Part shown: positions 37,220-49,700 of the stretch, piece by piece
How the letters are laid out: every line of letters starts with the position of its first letter
Numbering within the stretch: position 1 is the stretch's first letter
Source: Lobosporangium transversale
Taxonomy: Eukaryota > Mortierellomycota > Mortierellomycetes > Mortierellales > Mortierellaceae
NCBI RefSeq assembly: GCF_002105155.1
Contig: NW_019029051.1
Coordinates: forward strand, 1 to 64,000
Direction of reading: 5' to 3'
Length of the DNA: 64,000 nucleotides
Translations under genes and position numbers: made by a program
Notes under the pieces: model-generated
Told to the model about the DNA's origin: nothing
The model's input: only the letters and a program-made list of their open reading frames with translations
Database searches by the model: none

Positions 37220-39798
37220 ATGTCCGACGTGAACGAGCAATCTGTTGCTGCGGACAAGGGAGCCAATATGCAGAACATTTCGTCGGCCACCACAGCCGCT
37301 ACAACTAAATCCTCAACCACTACTTCTGTGGATGGATCTTCGTCCCTCACAGCTCCTGCCTCTGCTTCACTTCCTGCAAAACCTACAACGGTGTCTAAAG
37401 CACCCAAGATCCCTACAAGTGAATACGATTATTATATTGTACTTGATTTCGAGGCAACTTGCGATGACAACAAGCCTGCCTCTGAACTCTTAGTCACAGC
37501 TGTAAGTCATACTATAAATATCCAGTTTAAAAAAGCAGGCATCTATTTTAATTTGTTAACTGACAGGCGTAATTTTTCTCCATCCCATTATTATAGGCAA
37601 CATCAGAGATCATTGAGTTTTCATGGCTCTGTGTCTCAAAGACTAATTTTGCAATTCTACATGAAGAGCAAAGATATATCAGGCCTATGTCAACACCCCT
37701 AACACCATTTTGCCAGAACCTTACTAAAATCACACATGAGAAGCTTGAGAATGGTGGAACGCTAGTCGAGGCAATCGAATCCCTCGATATGTACATTACC
37801 TCCGAAATCTTGGACAAGGGCAATTCGTTTTGCTTTGTTACTCATGGTGCCTGGGATCTGCGGATCCAGCTGCCAAGAGAAGCTAAAGATAAGGGTATTA
37901 CTTTACCTGCATATCTGAGAGAGCCCATCCTTTTTGATTTAAAGGAGGAGGCCACTAAATGGGTCGCTCATCATCCTGAAGTCGTTCTTAAATCGTTTTC
38001 ACTCGAAAAGCTTTGTGAAGCATTTTCAGTCAATCAAGTTGGCCAACTGCACTCTGGACTCGATGATGCTAAAACCATTGTTAATATTGTCAAGTACCTC
38101 GTCGCCTTTGCTCACACAGATGTGTTCACGCAAGCAACTGACCCAGCACAGATTCTCAGCATGTTCAAGAAGGATGAGTCAAAGATCGTACGCATTTCGT
38201 CTTTGTCATTCGACATTACACAATCGGAATTGGAAGCCTTTTTTGCTTCCAAGGATCTCAAGCCTAAGGAGCTAGTAATGCTTACTAGTGGTGGTAATAA
38301 TAGACCTAGTGGTGGTGGGTTCGCTGTATTCGAAAAGCATGCTGATGCGTTGGCTGCTCTAGAGCTAAACGGAGCACCCCTTGGACAGCGAGCGATCGAG
38401 GTCATACCCTCAAGCAAAGCAAGCATGGATATCTTGAAAGGGAAGCATTCAAGCTTTCAGGTATGTTTGTTCTCCAAATTCTTTAGTAGTTGATTGAAAT
38501 TTGAATTGTTAGTTGACCTGTCTAAATTCAGCATGACTTATTAAGCTATACGTATTTACCCTCCCTTATTGAATAAATAGAACACACCTAATAAGCACCA
38601 TTCGCCATCAAGACCTGGTGACTGGACATGTAACATGTGCCAGTTTGTCAACTTTTCTTCGAGACGGGCATGCTTAAAATGCCAATCTCCATCTCCTGAA
38701 GGAGCTGTGCCATCTCAACCGGCAAACTTTACTTCAGGTGACTGGATGTGTACTCAATGTAATTTCCACAATTATGCCTCTCGCACTCAATGCCTTCGCT
38801 GTCAGTCACCAAGACCTGGTACATCCGGGAATGGAGGTGGACACGGTAATGGAGGACCAATGGCGTCACCACACCACCATTCTCATCATAACCACCATCA
38901 TCATCCATATGCATCAGGGGGAAGTGGTGGTGGTGGCGGTGGGCACTCTATCTCTTTCCGTCCTGGTGACTGGAATTGTCCCAATTGTAATTTCCAGAAC
39001 TTTGCATCAAGAACTGTATGTATGCGGTGTTCAACTCCTGTTCCTACTGGTGGGCAAGGAGGCGGGCACTCCGGAGGCGGCGGCGGTGGCGGTGGTTACC
39101 GTGGCGGGAACTCTGGCTATGGTGGATATAATGACAATAGTGGAGGTGGTGGTGGTGGTTACAATAATCATCATGGTGGTCGGGGAGGATCACACGGTGG
39201 TAATTATGGTGGTGGTGGTGGCGGTGTTGGCGGTGGCCAATATGGCAACCAAGGCGGTGGAGCATACTCGGGTGGTGGTGGACCTAGTGGTGGGCAAGGT
39301 GGCCATTCCTTCAGACCTGGCGACTGGAGTTGTCCATCATGTAATTCTCATAATTTCGCATCTCGATTCCAGTGCATGCGATGTGGTCTGGCGAAACCTC
39401 AGCGCGATTCCTCACCTGCGCCCAATAATTACGTTCCTATGAACTCGATGAAGCCTGGAGATTGGATGTGTCCGAATACTCAATGCGGCTATCATAACTT
39501 TGCAAAGCGCACGACATGCGCTCGTTGTAACGCTGCTGCACCCAACCAAGGTAATATTGGTGGTGGTCTCAACAACGGACCTGGTGGGTCAGGAGGAAAC
39601 AATGTAGGCTATTATGGGACGCAGCATCACGCGCCTCCTCCTCAGCAACCAGCACCTGTGCCCACACCTGGGTACTCGCCAATGAATCCATCCTATGGCA
39701 GTTATGGTGGACCCAATTATGGGACGCAACCACCACCTCAGCAGGGTTATGGATCTTATGGTGCACAGCAGTATGGACCACCTTCAAACCGTTACTAA
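37220..39798 (+). CDS. DEDDh exonuclease - RRM - five RanBP2-type zinc finger protein (ERI-1/Nrp1-like)
   Basis: Probable RNA-processing or RNA-granule protein of about 787 residues; exons 37220-37501, 37597-38460 and 38581-39798 join in phase 0. After a Ser/Thr/Ala-rich leader an ERI-1/3'hExo-type exonuclease starts near residue 74: VLDFEATCD supplies D and E, THGAWDLR the next D, and HSGLDDAKTI the H and last D, so the DEDDh site looks complete. An RRM follows near residues 290-365 (VRISSLSFDITQSELEAFF, GGGFAVFEK). Five RanBP2 fingers (W-x-C-x2-4-C-x3-N-x6-C-x2-C) begin with GDWTCNMC, GDWMCTQC, GDWNCPNC, GDWSCPSC and GDWMCPNTQC. Fingers of this class bind single-stranded RNA. Linkers are His- or Gly-rich and the C-terminus is PGY/Q-rich, a prion-like composition. 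The order resembles yeast Nrp1, a stress-granule protein. Assignment to that orthologous group is inference. Confidence 0.9.
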
Positions 39799-39877
39799 TT
39801 CACAAAATTTATTTGTGATGACTGGCAAAATCGTGGAGCTGGGATGATGTGTTGGCCAGAGAACGTATACAAGGAAT

Positions 39878-39913
<36 letters not shown>

Positions 39914-40498
39914 ATGGAAATATCAAGGGAGCGAGTGACAAGGACTTGGGGAGCAACGGAAAGAAAGAGTATTTGCAGGATGTGTAATGGCAATGGATGG
40001 AGGATTTGTGCGCTTTTCAATGATCTCGGTGCGTGAGGGTGAGTAATTTTTACATGATTATTATAAATCGATGACTTTTTTTGTTCTCATTGTTCTGTAT
40101 CTGCCCGCAACTGAATCCGAGGATCAATTGTGACCCGAGGGAGTGTGTTGTTAGGGAATCAGAGTGAAGGAAAACATCTATGGGTTTATGAACAGGAGTG
40201 TAACGAACGGATATCCCGCGGTTTTTCTTTGTTTTTTTTTTTTTTTCTTTTTACTCTTTGTTCGCGGCTCGCGTTATAGTGTGGTGAAGGTCCCAGTCTG
40301 TCTCCAACTGTCTGTCTGTCACTCTCACTCTCACTCTCTCACTTTCTCATATGGAGTGAAGAAAAGAAGGAAGGAAGGGAGGAATGGATCCTTGGCACGG
40401 TCAAGACTTCTAGGGGTTTCCACGGAGAGAGGCAGCATTGTCGTCGGAAAACTATCGACTTGGCATATTTCATCTTACTGGGACGCATAGTTGGATTT

Positions 40499-40530
<32 letters not shown>

Positions 40531-40883
40531 GTGGAAGGGATAGAGGAATAAGGAAAGATAAAGCCCAATCTCTGTGAGCTCCACAATAATTACTCCTTTT
40601 GTTGTTCCATTCCATATTTCTTTTTACTTTTCTGGTACTTGGAACCTTTTCCTTGTGGTGACTTTTTTAAAAGGGTCAGACAGCTCCATTCATTGACATA
40701 ATATTTGCAATAAAAAGAAAAAAAAGTGTTGTGTGGTCAAATGTTTTTTTTTTTCATCCAATTGCACGCTTGAAGAGGTAAGAAGTAAAGGTGTCTCCTT
40801 TTAGATACTTTACATAATGGGTTCATTGTGGGGTAATTTTTTATCTAAACTTCTCCGTGTCCTCTCTCTACTTATACTTCATA
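39799..40883. other. Convergent 3' intergenic region with T-run/A-run junctions
   Basis: About 1.1 kb between two converging stop codons. It holds a T-then-A homopolymer junction near 39879-39913 and another near 40497-40530, a T run near 40227-40246, and a CT-dinucleotide-rich stretch near 40310-40345. No supported gene. Confidence 0.6.
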
Positions 40884-41849
40884 TTATGCCTTCCAACTAC
40901 CATTCAGCTGCATTAACGTCAGAACAGCATCCATTGGATATTCTGTATCGAGCATCTGACCGGTGCTGGTGCCAACAGATTCCATAACAGACACTGGTGT
41001 TGCTTGCGTTGCTGCTGTTGTGAGGGCGGGAACTGATGTGGTTGGTGGGGAAGCAGAGTTGACTGCTGCTGCTGCTGCTTCAAGTTCCTGCAGTTGACGC
41101 TGAAGATTGGGATCCGAGAGCACACCTGTCAACTGAGCCAGATCAAAGTGTCCACCGTTACCGCTCGCTGTCTTCTTGACTAGATCGTTCAGCGCCAGCG
41201 CTGTCTTGACCGTATTGGCATCAAAATGAGGATTCGCTGGATTGAGAGCCGAGGTTGTGGGTTGAAGATGCTGGTGCTGCAATAGCAAACCGGATGTGAG
41301 CAATTCAGATGTTAAACTGGTGCCAGTAACAGCGGCGGCGGCGGCAGCAGCAGCAGCCGTGGCCTGTGCATGCAGTGCTAATTGCTCACTTAAGGACAAT
41401 GATTGTTTAGCGGGTGAAGGCATTTGTACGTCCGTATCTGATTTTGTCTCTGCCTCCCCGCCATTCCGTCTCTTACGTTCTTTCTCTTTACGCTTTGCCT
41501 GCCGCTTGAGGAATTCTTCCTCAATCCATTGCTTCTTTTGTTCTTCCTGGCCTGGGACAAAGACTTTATTTGCTCGCTTATTCACTCTGCACCTCAAGTC
41601 ATTGTCCTTGTCTAAGTATCGTTAAAAAAAAAAAATAAAAAAAAAAATAAAAAAAAAAAAAAAAAAAATTAAGATAAACAGGCAGCTTGAGGTTGAAATA
41701 GTGAAGGAAATAAAAAAAAGCCATATCAATGCTCCTCTTTGTCAACATCGCCAATAAAACTAGAAAAAGTCACAGAAAAGGATGACAGTCCCATCACCAC
41801 ACACATCCATTAAAGATGAAGGATAAAAAGGAGTCGTTTTCTTTTCTAT

Positions 41850-41883
<34 letters not shown>

Positions 41884-42249
41884 CCTTCACAAAAAGACAA
41901 GACAATACTTACTCCGGTCTTCATTAGCTTCACGCCATCTCTTTTTACGCTCCCTGTTCTCGGTTCGAATCTTCTCGTTGATCGCATTCCGTTTGGCGAT
42001 CTCTTCTGGCGTTTGGGTCGGCACTGGAAGAGCAGCGAGTTCCGAGATGCCAGCAGCAGCTACGGTTGGTGTGGTTGCAGAGATAGTTGAGGTTGTAGGC
42101 GTAACTATTGCTGTTATTGGGGACACAGAGACAGGAACAGTGGCAATGAGAGGGACGTTGAGAGAGTCTGATTCAACAGCATCAGGAGTTGGAACGGCAA
42201 CGGGAGTAGAATTAATGTTGCCGGTACTGCCACTCAGTTCTGTGCTCAT
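40884..42249 (-). CDS. DUF3020-domain fungal protein
   Basis: Two exons, 42249-41913 and 41611-40884, join in phase 1 to 354 residues. Across the junction the sequence reads ENRERKKRWREANEDRNKDN then DLRCRVNKRANKVF, the hallmark of the fungal DUF3020 family: a basic, helical block predicted to be nuclear and possibly nucleic-acid-binding, of unknown function. A highly charged helix follows (QKKQWIEEEFLKRQAKRKEK) and then polyalanine segments with low-complexity Thr/Pro-rich flanks. The N-terminal 80 residues are Val/Thr/Pro-rich and probably disordered. The start is the ATG at 42249; upstream codons in frame lack ATG. The 301-nt intron has an A/T homopolymer at each end. Confidence 0.85.
41620..41883. 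repeat. Complementary A-rich and T32 tracts at the two ends of the DUF3020-gene intron
   Basis: Plus strand: near-pure A from about 41622 to 41668 and pure T at 41852-41883. On the sense (minus) strand this is A32 near the donor and a long T tract just before the acceptor, able to base pair across about 180 nt of intron. Confidence 0.85.
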
Positions 42250-43241
42250 GATGACGGCGAGTGAAATATAGTAGAGCAAAGATGAAAGAGTTTTTTATAA
42301 CTGTCCTATCCTGCACTATCCTGCACTATCCTGTTCAATCCTGCTCTGTCTCGAAATTGTTGTACGGCTAAAGGTCTTTACTTTTTTTTTCTTTTTTTTT
42401 TTTTTTTTTTTTCTTACGCCTCTATATTACCAGGTCTTTATGATTTTTTTAATTTTTTAATTTTTTTTTTTTTTAATTTTTTCCTTTTTCACTCGCTTGA
42501 TGATCTCTTGAAGAGACAGCTTTGACAATGGACAATGTGTGTTGTGTGTTTGAATTGTATGTGAAAGAAAAAGGAAGAAGGTGACAGGCAAAAAGGAGCA
42601 GTCTCTAAAAAAATACAGCACATGCGATTGAAGGTATTGTATCATGTTGTGTTGTGGCTGTGGTCATCAGATATGCTTAAGGGTATTAAATTGTTAAATA
42701 TCAGCAGGAACCTGCCGGACGGGTTACCAGCGCCCCTCTTACCTGAACATGACATGAGGACCATATTTTTGGGTAGTCTGGATTTGTTTAGGCGTGAAAA
42801 AAAAAAAAAAAAAAAAAAAAAAAGCCTAGGATGATGACAAATCAAGGCAATGGATACGTGGCAGTTGATCGTGTAGGAGCCACTTGTCCATATCAGATTC
42901 CAAGTAGAGAAATAAATTAATAGGGTTCACAAGCCAATACCTTTTACTTTTTTGTCGCCTCTTCTCCTTCTTTCTCTTCTTGCTCATTATCTTTCCTCTT
43001 GTCTGACGCATTTCTTTTTCTTCTTTTTATCATTTAAGCTTCCATCAATTGCCAATTGAAATTATAGTATGAATGCATTGCCTTTACCAGTATCAGCCAA
43101 AGCTTGTTGACTAATATTCTATCTTTAAAAAAGCTCATTATCTGTCACTTTTAATACCTTATTTCCTCCAACTTCTGCCTTGTCTTTCTGTCTTTCTTGA
43201 ACATTTCGATCACAGCTACTGATCAGAAGCACAGATACACC
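42250..43241. promoter_or_regulatory. Divergent promoter region of DUF3020 and CofD-like genes
   Basis: About 990 bp. Near 42305-42345 lies a short imperfect tandem repeat (CTATCCTGCA units). T runs occur around 42381-42412 and 42455-42480, and an A run at 42799-42823. No supported gene; frames here are short and low complexity. Confidence 0.5.
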
Positions 43242-45747
43242 ATGATTTCTAACGGATCAGATACAAACCATACTGAAGCAACAGACGCTGCTTCCACATC
43301 AAGCATGGAGTCTACACCACCGACAACAATCGCACTTCCGTCCTCCACACCAATCATTGTAAAAACACCTGTTCCAGGCATGTCTGTCATTGGCAATGGA
43401 CCAGGTTACAAGAATGGTGAGCCCATTGTGTTGCCAATGCAACCGACCTTTAAGAGCAACCGATCTTCTATAGCATCACTGGTCTCTCATGTTGTCTCCA
43501 ATGGCGACAATCGTCCCATGCAGACTGCGATGGATGCGACACCAACAACAGCCACAGCCACAGTCACCGCTACCGCCACAGCCACAACCACAGTAACACC
43601 TTTAACAGATACATCAGGACCTCAGACAGCAGCAGTGTCAACCTCGACATCCTCTTCCTCTGCAGCCTCAGCCTCTACTAATAGAGCTGCTTCAACTTGT
43701 TCTGACAGTGGTCGGGGTGGGTCAGATGCAGGCATTTTAGTCTTTTCGGGAGGCACGGCCTGCAATTCGCTTGTTCAGCTCCTGCAGGACATGACACCAA
43801 ATGTCACTTATGTCTGTAAGATTCCTTATCTTTTCTGGGGGGCTTTATCTATCGTACCGGAATTTCTTTTGATCATTACACAACAAATGTTTCTTCTCCT
43901 TCCCCATTCGTCCCATTCACATCTGTCCCTAGCCCGAACAATAACCCATTGACCATTGAGCAAACTTTTTTTTTTTTTTTTTTTTTTTTTGATTTGTTTA
44001 TTGGCGTGGTCATAATGATATATACAATAATTGTGTCAAGCGTAAATGTATCACTCCGTCTTGTTCATCGTGTTCATGTTTTCACAGTTGAGGCAGAAGC
44101 TCCTTGAGTCCCTTTTTTTGTTATCTCCCGGTTTTGAATAATTTCTTCTTATTTCCTAATCTAGTAGGAATCTCTGATAATGGGGGCTCGACTAGTGAAA
44201 TTTTACGTGTGCTAGATGGTCCGGCTATTGGTGATATTCGTTCACGATTGATCCGGCTAATCAAGCCAGATCCTTCGGATATAGGCAGAACTGCCATCCA
44301 AGAGCTACTAGGCTATCGTCTTCCAGGTCATGGTGATGCTAATGCGATCAAGAATGAATGGGTTGAAATTGTGGAAGGGACGCATCGGTAAGTAAATAAA
44401 AAGGTTGACTACTTGTCCTTGACTTCATTTAAATTGTCTGTGTCATGAAAATTTTTATTTTGTACTACGATGACTCTCCATCGCGTGCTCCTGACGTTTT
44501 TCTTTTTATAAAACGCATTTCTTAGGTTGTGGATGCACATCCCCTCAGAGAAGAAAGAAGTGATCCGCGGATTTCTGATCTACATTCAATCTGAGATTTT
44601 GAAGCGAGCGCACAAGAGATTCTCGTTCGCAAATGGATCAATTGGTAACTTTTTCTTGACAGGTGCCCGGATGTTCTTTGGTTCTTTGGAATCCGCCATC
44701 TTTTTGTTTGCAGCCATCACAGGCATCACAGAACCGACCAGAGTCATCCCGGTGATCAACACGAACCATGGTATTGCCATTGCAGCTCTTCTAAAGGATG
44801 GTAACACCATCTTGGGACAGTGTGCCATTTCGCATCCATCCTTGGCTTCGTCCGGTGATTGTTTTAACACGGCCCATGTTCAGCCATATACCAATTCCGC
44901 CTCCACTACACCCGATGGTTCTAAAACCCCAGATCTGGCCACGATGCTGTCTTCAAGTCAGCAGCAAGAAGATAGCTTCTCGACCCTGAGACTGGTTCAA
45001 AATAACATTCATTTCGACAAGACTCCCACGCGATCAAGCTCATTGCACTCCAGGATCACACGACTGTATTACATTAATGAGTATGGTCAAGAGATTTTCC
45101 CGCCACCCAACCCGAAGCTATTATGCGCATTAGCCGAGATGGAAACGCTGGTTTATTCGATTGGATCATTGTACACCTCGATTATTCCCTGTCTGATCTT
45201 GAAGGACGTTGGCCGAGGCATTGCAGAATCAAAGTCGCTGAAGAACAAGATCTTTATGCTGAATGGTACGAACGACAGAGAGACGCCAGATTATACCGCC
45301 TTGGATTTCATCTGGGCATTGACAGGTGCATTGAATTATTCACTCAAGCTCTCGGGACAGTTTTGGCCAACAGAATACAAGCCCTCGCAGTATATCACGC
45401 ATCTGATCTACTTGGACACGTCCGAGGTGCATGTTGACACGTGGAGCGTTGAGAAACTCGGGATCGAATGCGTGCCATGTGTTGGGAAGCGGGACCCGTC
45501 GTCGGGACGACCCATCTATGATGAGAAACATCTCAACAAAGTTCTCGAGTCAATTCTGGATGGAACTTGGTCATCCTCTGTTGCTTCTGCTGCTGCATTT
45601 TCGTCATTATCTACCACAGCCAATTCGACTAGGCCTTCAACTCCTGTTGCTAATCATCCTTTAAAGGGCGCAGCAACATCAACAATAACATCATCATCAT
45701 CATCAACATCTATGTCACCACCCACCATCATTGGATCTAGTGCATAA
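43242..45747 (+). CDS. CofD/UPF0052 family protein (2-phospho-lactate transferase fold), fungal
   Basis: Exons 43242-43815, 44165-44387 and 44526-45747 join in phase to 672 residues. The first 160 residues are Thr/Ala/Ser-rich. The CofD/YvcK fold starts with ILVFSGGTACNSLV, then GISDNGGSTSEILRVL, GPAIGDIRSRLIRL, NEWVEIVEGTHRLW, GSIGNFFLTGARMFFGS, RVIPVINTNHGIAIAALL and YSIGSLYTSIIPCLIL. Bacterial and archaeal relatives either build coenzyme F420 (CofD) or regulate cell-wall carbon flow (YvcK); fungi do not make F420, so the reaction is unknown and probably different. A linker of about 90 residues is inserted after AISHPS, as in other fungal members. The C-terminus is Ser/Thr-rich. The start is the first ATG in frame. 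The acceptor at 44164 is chosen over the overlapping TAGTAG alternative because the latter gives a stop. Confidence 0.88.
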
Positions 45748-45921
45748 TAGTCCAGCTAGCATGGTCGAAAAAAAAAAAAGCTATTGATATTCATGCTACT
45801 TTATTTACTTGATTGATTCTAACTGCTCTTATTACTTTCTCCTCAATGTTTAATTCCATCTTTTTTTTTTTTTTTTTTTTTTTTCTTGTTCATGTAATTG
45901 AAGAGCCCTGTTAATATTGTT

Positions 45922-45957
<36 letters not shown>

Positions 45958-46014
45958 CTTTTTTGTAATCCTCACAAAGCACGTTACTAAAAAAACATTT
46001 CTTTCTTTTTATTC

Positions 46015-46048
<34 letters not shown>

Positions 46049-46662
46049 AATAAAAAATAAAAAAATAAAAAAAAAAAAATAAATAAATAAAAAAAGGAAT
46101 GAGAGCATCAGGAAAAAAATAAATAAACATTTGATATCCATCTCTTCCATAATCTCCAAAGATGGATCTCTTTTCGGATGCAAACAACAAATAAAATATT
46201 ACGAGATGGAGGGGGGGCTGTGACAAAACAGTGTTTGATGAAAAAAATCTGCTGTGCTACCTTGATTTAACGCAGTGATGACGAGCAATCTTGGAACGTG
46301 AACAAAATAAAGCGCCACCGTTACGACCATGCAAACCAACCATGTGAGTTTTTTTTCCTTTTCTTTTTTTTCTTTCTTTTGGGAGAATGGATTTTTTAGA
46401 ATAAAAGGAAGAACTGCATAAACTCATTCACAACTATGATAAGTAAACACATAGACTGACAGAAGACAGGAAATGGAAATGAGCACATGGGGTAAGAAGA
46501 GCAAAAAGGAAAAGAGCAACAAAAATAACAACAACAACAGTATAATAATAATAATAATAATTAATAGAAAGGCTGATATGATGATGATCTGCAATTCTCT
46601 CTGTCGTAATTATATTTATGCTTTTTTTATTATGTTTATGTATTCAACTATTTAGATTTATT

Positions 46663-46696
<34 letters not shown>

Positions 46697-46742
46697 AATA
46701 TCTAGCCCTTTTTTTATTATTATAATTATACTGTTCTCCAAT
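45748..46742. other. Convergent 3' intergenic region dominated by homopolymers
   Basis: About 1 kb between converging genes. Long T runs at about 45861-45884 and 45928-45958, a T-then-A junction at 46017-46100, a TAA microsatellite near 46541-46560, and A32 at 46664-46695. The short frames here are artefacts of low complexity. Confidence 0.65.
46664..46695 (+). repeat. Poly(A)32 tract
   Basis: Uninterrupted run of 32 A residues, about 50 bp beyond the stop codon of the minus-strand zinc-finger gene (poly(T) on its sense strand). Confidence 0.9.
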
Positions 46743-49700
46743 CTACCTCTTGAATACCGCCATTCTTTCTTGCTCGGACAGATGAGTTTTCTTGTGCCTC
46801 GTGACCTGATCCGGTCGCGAGAACCGCTTGTCACATCCTACATACGGACATTGGAAAGGTCTTTCGCCCGTATGGACTCTTAGATGTTTTGTGAGATTAC
46901 TGGATTCTGCAAACCATTTGTCACATCCTTCAAATTTACATTTGAAAGGCTTCTCGCCCGTATGAACCCTGCGATGGATTGTTAGTGCTCCAGAAATGGA
47001 GAATTGACGACCACATCCAGGCTCTGTGCATTTGAAGGGCTTCTCTCCCGTGTGGGTTCTCATATGTTGGGCCATAATGTTAGCCTCTGAGAACCGCTTC
47101 TGGCAGACCTCACATTGGAACGGTTTATCACCCGTGTGGGTTTGAATATGTCGCATCGCCTTTTGACGCTGCCCAAATCCTCGGCCTTGTCGGTCACAAT
47201 TAGCCCATTCACAGATGTATTCGCTCTTGCCCATACCAATGTGTTCCTCACTCAAATGGGCGGTCAGTGACTCAAACTGAGGGAACGACAACTTGCATCC
47301 ACGCCAGAGACATGGGTGCAGTTGTTGTTGTTGTTGTTGTTGTTGTAGATGCAATTCTTGTGAGGGTGTCATCTGGTGCGGTTCTTGCTTGATGATGTAT
47401 TGCATAGCTTCTGGAGAAGGAACGCCCCACATCGAAGGGTTATGATGATGATCTGCAGCTGAAATACCAGCGGTAGTAGTTGCAGCAGCAGCAGCAGCAG
47501 CAATAGCGACATTAGAGAAAGCAAAAGAGGATGAAGATGAAGTTGTAGAATATTCATGCATATCCATTTCAATGTAGGGCGAAGATTGGAACATGGGGGT
47601 TGCAGGTAAAGAGGTCGCAGGGAAGGCAGGATTGATGTGATGATTGCGTAAATGCCATAAAAGATGGTTAATGCCGTTATGTTGAGTCCAACATGAATCC
47701 CATTGACAGAGCAGTGGGACACCGCTGTTATTCTGCATAGGAGAGACATGATGGAACGACAGGTGATTCAGTAGATCGGTTAGGGTATCCAGCTCGGCAA
47801 GGCACCCGGTCCAGTGGCAGCGGACTCGGCTTCGATCCGTTCCAGGATAAGTATGATAATCATCATCGACCATCATGGATTCAGGCGAGAGGGGTAAGGA
47901 GGTGGTTGTAGGGGAGGAAGTAGCCGTGCGTTGGGATGAAAATGAGGAGTCGTGTGGAGATTTATCGTGAGTGGCAATTCTAGAGGTAGTGGTGATAGCG
48001 GCAGTAGAAATAATAGCAGCGGTTTTTGTAGTAGTTGTAGTAGAAGTAGTAGAAGTAGCAGGCAAAGAGAACGAGGCCGACGAGGAAGTGGGAGAAGAAG
48101 AAAAGGATGGCGAGCGAGAACTTGGGGACGCTTTAATGTCGTCCATGGCAGGTGAGCACGAGGACATGACCGAGACCGAACGCGGGGATACGGAGACACA
48201 AGATGAAGTTGTATTAATGTAATAATTATTGTTATAGCTGATGGCGGGAGCCTTATTACAGATCAACGGTGACATGGCGGAGTCTTGACCCTGCAGCGGC
48301 GGCCCCTGCCCCTGGCTGTGGCACTGATCTTTGGCTTGGAGAAGAGATGGTGGTGAAGATATTGGTTCAGACCTCGGCGTGCAGCAGCCAATAGTCGTAT
48401 TGCATCTAAACGGACAAAGGTGTTCGAGAGCATCCAGACGATGGTGTGAGCTGAGAGTTCTTAACGAAAGGAGATTAATTGAGGTATTTGGGGCAAGGGA
48501 ACAAAGAGAATGAAAAGTTGCAAAGCACAAAAAAAAAAAGAGCCGGAGATTTTCTGATTTCATCCAGAAGTGCATTCCTCTCTTTCTTTTATTGTTGCAT
48601 TCCTCGCAACGGTCAGTCAAACTGACAAAAAAAGATGTGTGAGAAATGCGCCCCATCAAGGGCAAAGAGCATTGTTGCACAAATTAAACCATTGTCAATG
48701 AATTGGCTCTTCTTTTTTTTTTTTTTGGATCGAAAAGGATTAGGCTCGGAATGAGGGATGTGAGATGAAAAAGCAAAAAAAAAAAGGGGAGTTGATGAAA
48801 AAGTCAAATAAATGGACAGGGACCCTGGCCAGCGCAAATCTCCTTTTTATCATGCTCTCGCGTTATAATACTCTTAGGCCGTTCTTTTTTACTTTCCAAT
48901 CCTTCTTTTGGGTTAAACACATTAAACATTAAGCACACAAAGCATATTAATGCACAAGATGAGCGGCAAGTCAAAAAAGATTATATATGAGAGGCAAAAC
49001 CTACACAACATCATAGGCAGATTGAGTGATTGAGGCCTCTTGTGTGACCATCGGTGAGGGAGAGCTTAATATGGTGGTTACGGGCGAGGCCGTGGGAGTG
49101 CAGGAAAGGGTCTGGCCACAGTTAGAGCCTGTTGTTGTTCCTGATACTGGTGTTGACGTTGTTGTTGCGGATGTTGCCATTGTTGATGTGGCTGCATTTG
49201 AGCTCAATTGAACCACTCCATTGCTTGCATCTTGCGAGGCACTATTTGATTGACAGACATTCCATGTGGGCAACCTTTCTGAGGCACCTGCGGTACTGGC
49301 ACTGGGTCTTTCCACTTGCTTTGTTTCATTATCGCTGATGCAGGTTATTTGAATACCTTGCATTAAATCGCTATCATCCAAATCATCGGTAAAAGGACTG
49401 GAGCAGGGCCTGTGATTCTTGAACATCCCCTGGTGTTTAACACAGCATGCTGTGGTGATCGGAGTCAGGCCCGTGCTGCTACTGTCAAGCGGAGGACTAC
49501 AGGGTGATTCTAAGCGGGGGGACGGTAATGCAGAGATCGAAGGGCTGATTGAGACGGGAGATAGTATATTGATGAGACTATCTTTCGATCCGTGAAGGAC
49601 AACTCCTTTTGGGACGAGATTTTGGCAGCAAGTCGAATTCATGCCATCTTTCACGGTTGCTTCGATGATACAGCGTTCGATTTCTGCAGGAGTAAGGCCT

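Noticed and set aside
38738..39442. 234-residue plus-strand open frame inside the zinc-finger exon
   Set aside because: It is a shifted-frame shadow of the Gly-rich and zinc-finger coding sequence, rich in Val from GGT repeats.
42300..42350. CTATCCTGCA repeats as a CRISPR-like or regulatory array
   Set aside because: Only about three adjacent units without spacers in a eukaryotic promoter region; a simple tandem slippage repeat.
48838..49000. Separate small gene ending at the TAG at 49001
   Set aside because: The donor GTAGGT overlapping the stop and the in-phase acceptor at 48406 give one continuous Zap1-like protein, so I merged the frames, while noting the alternative.
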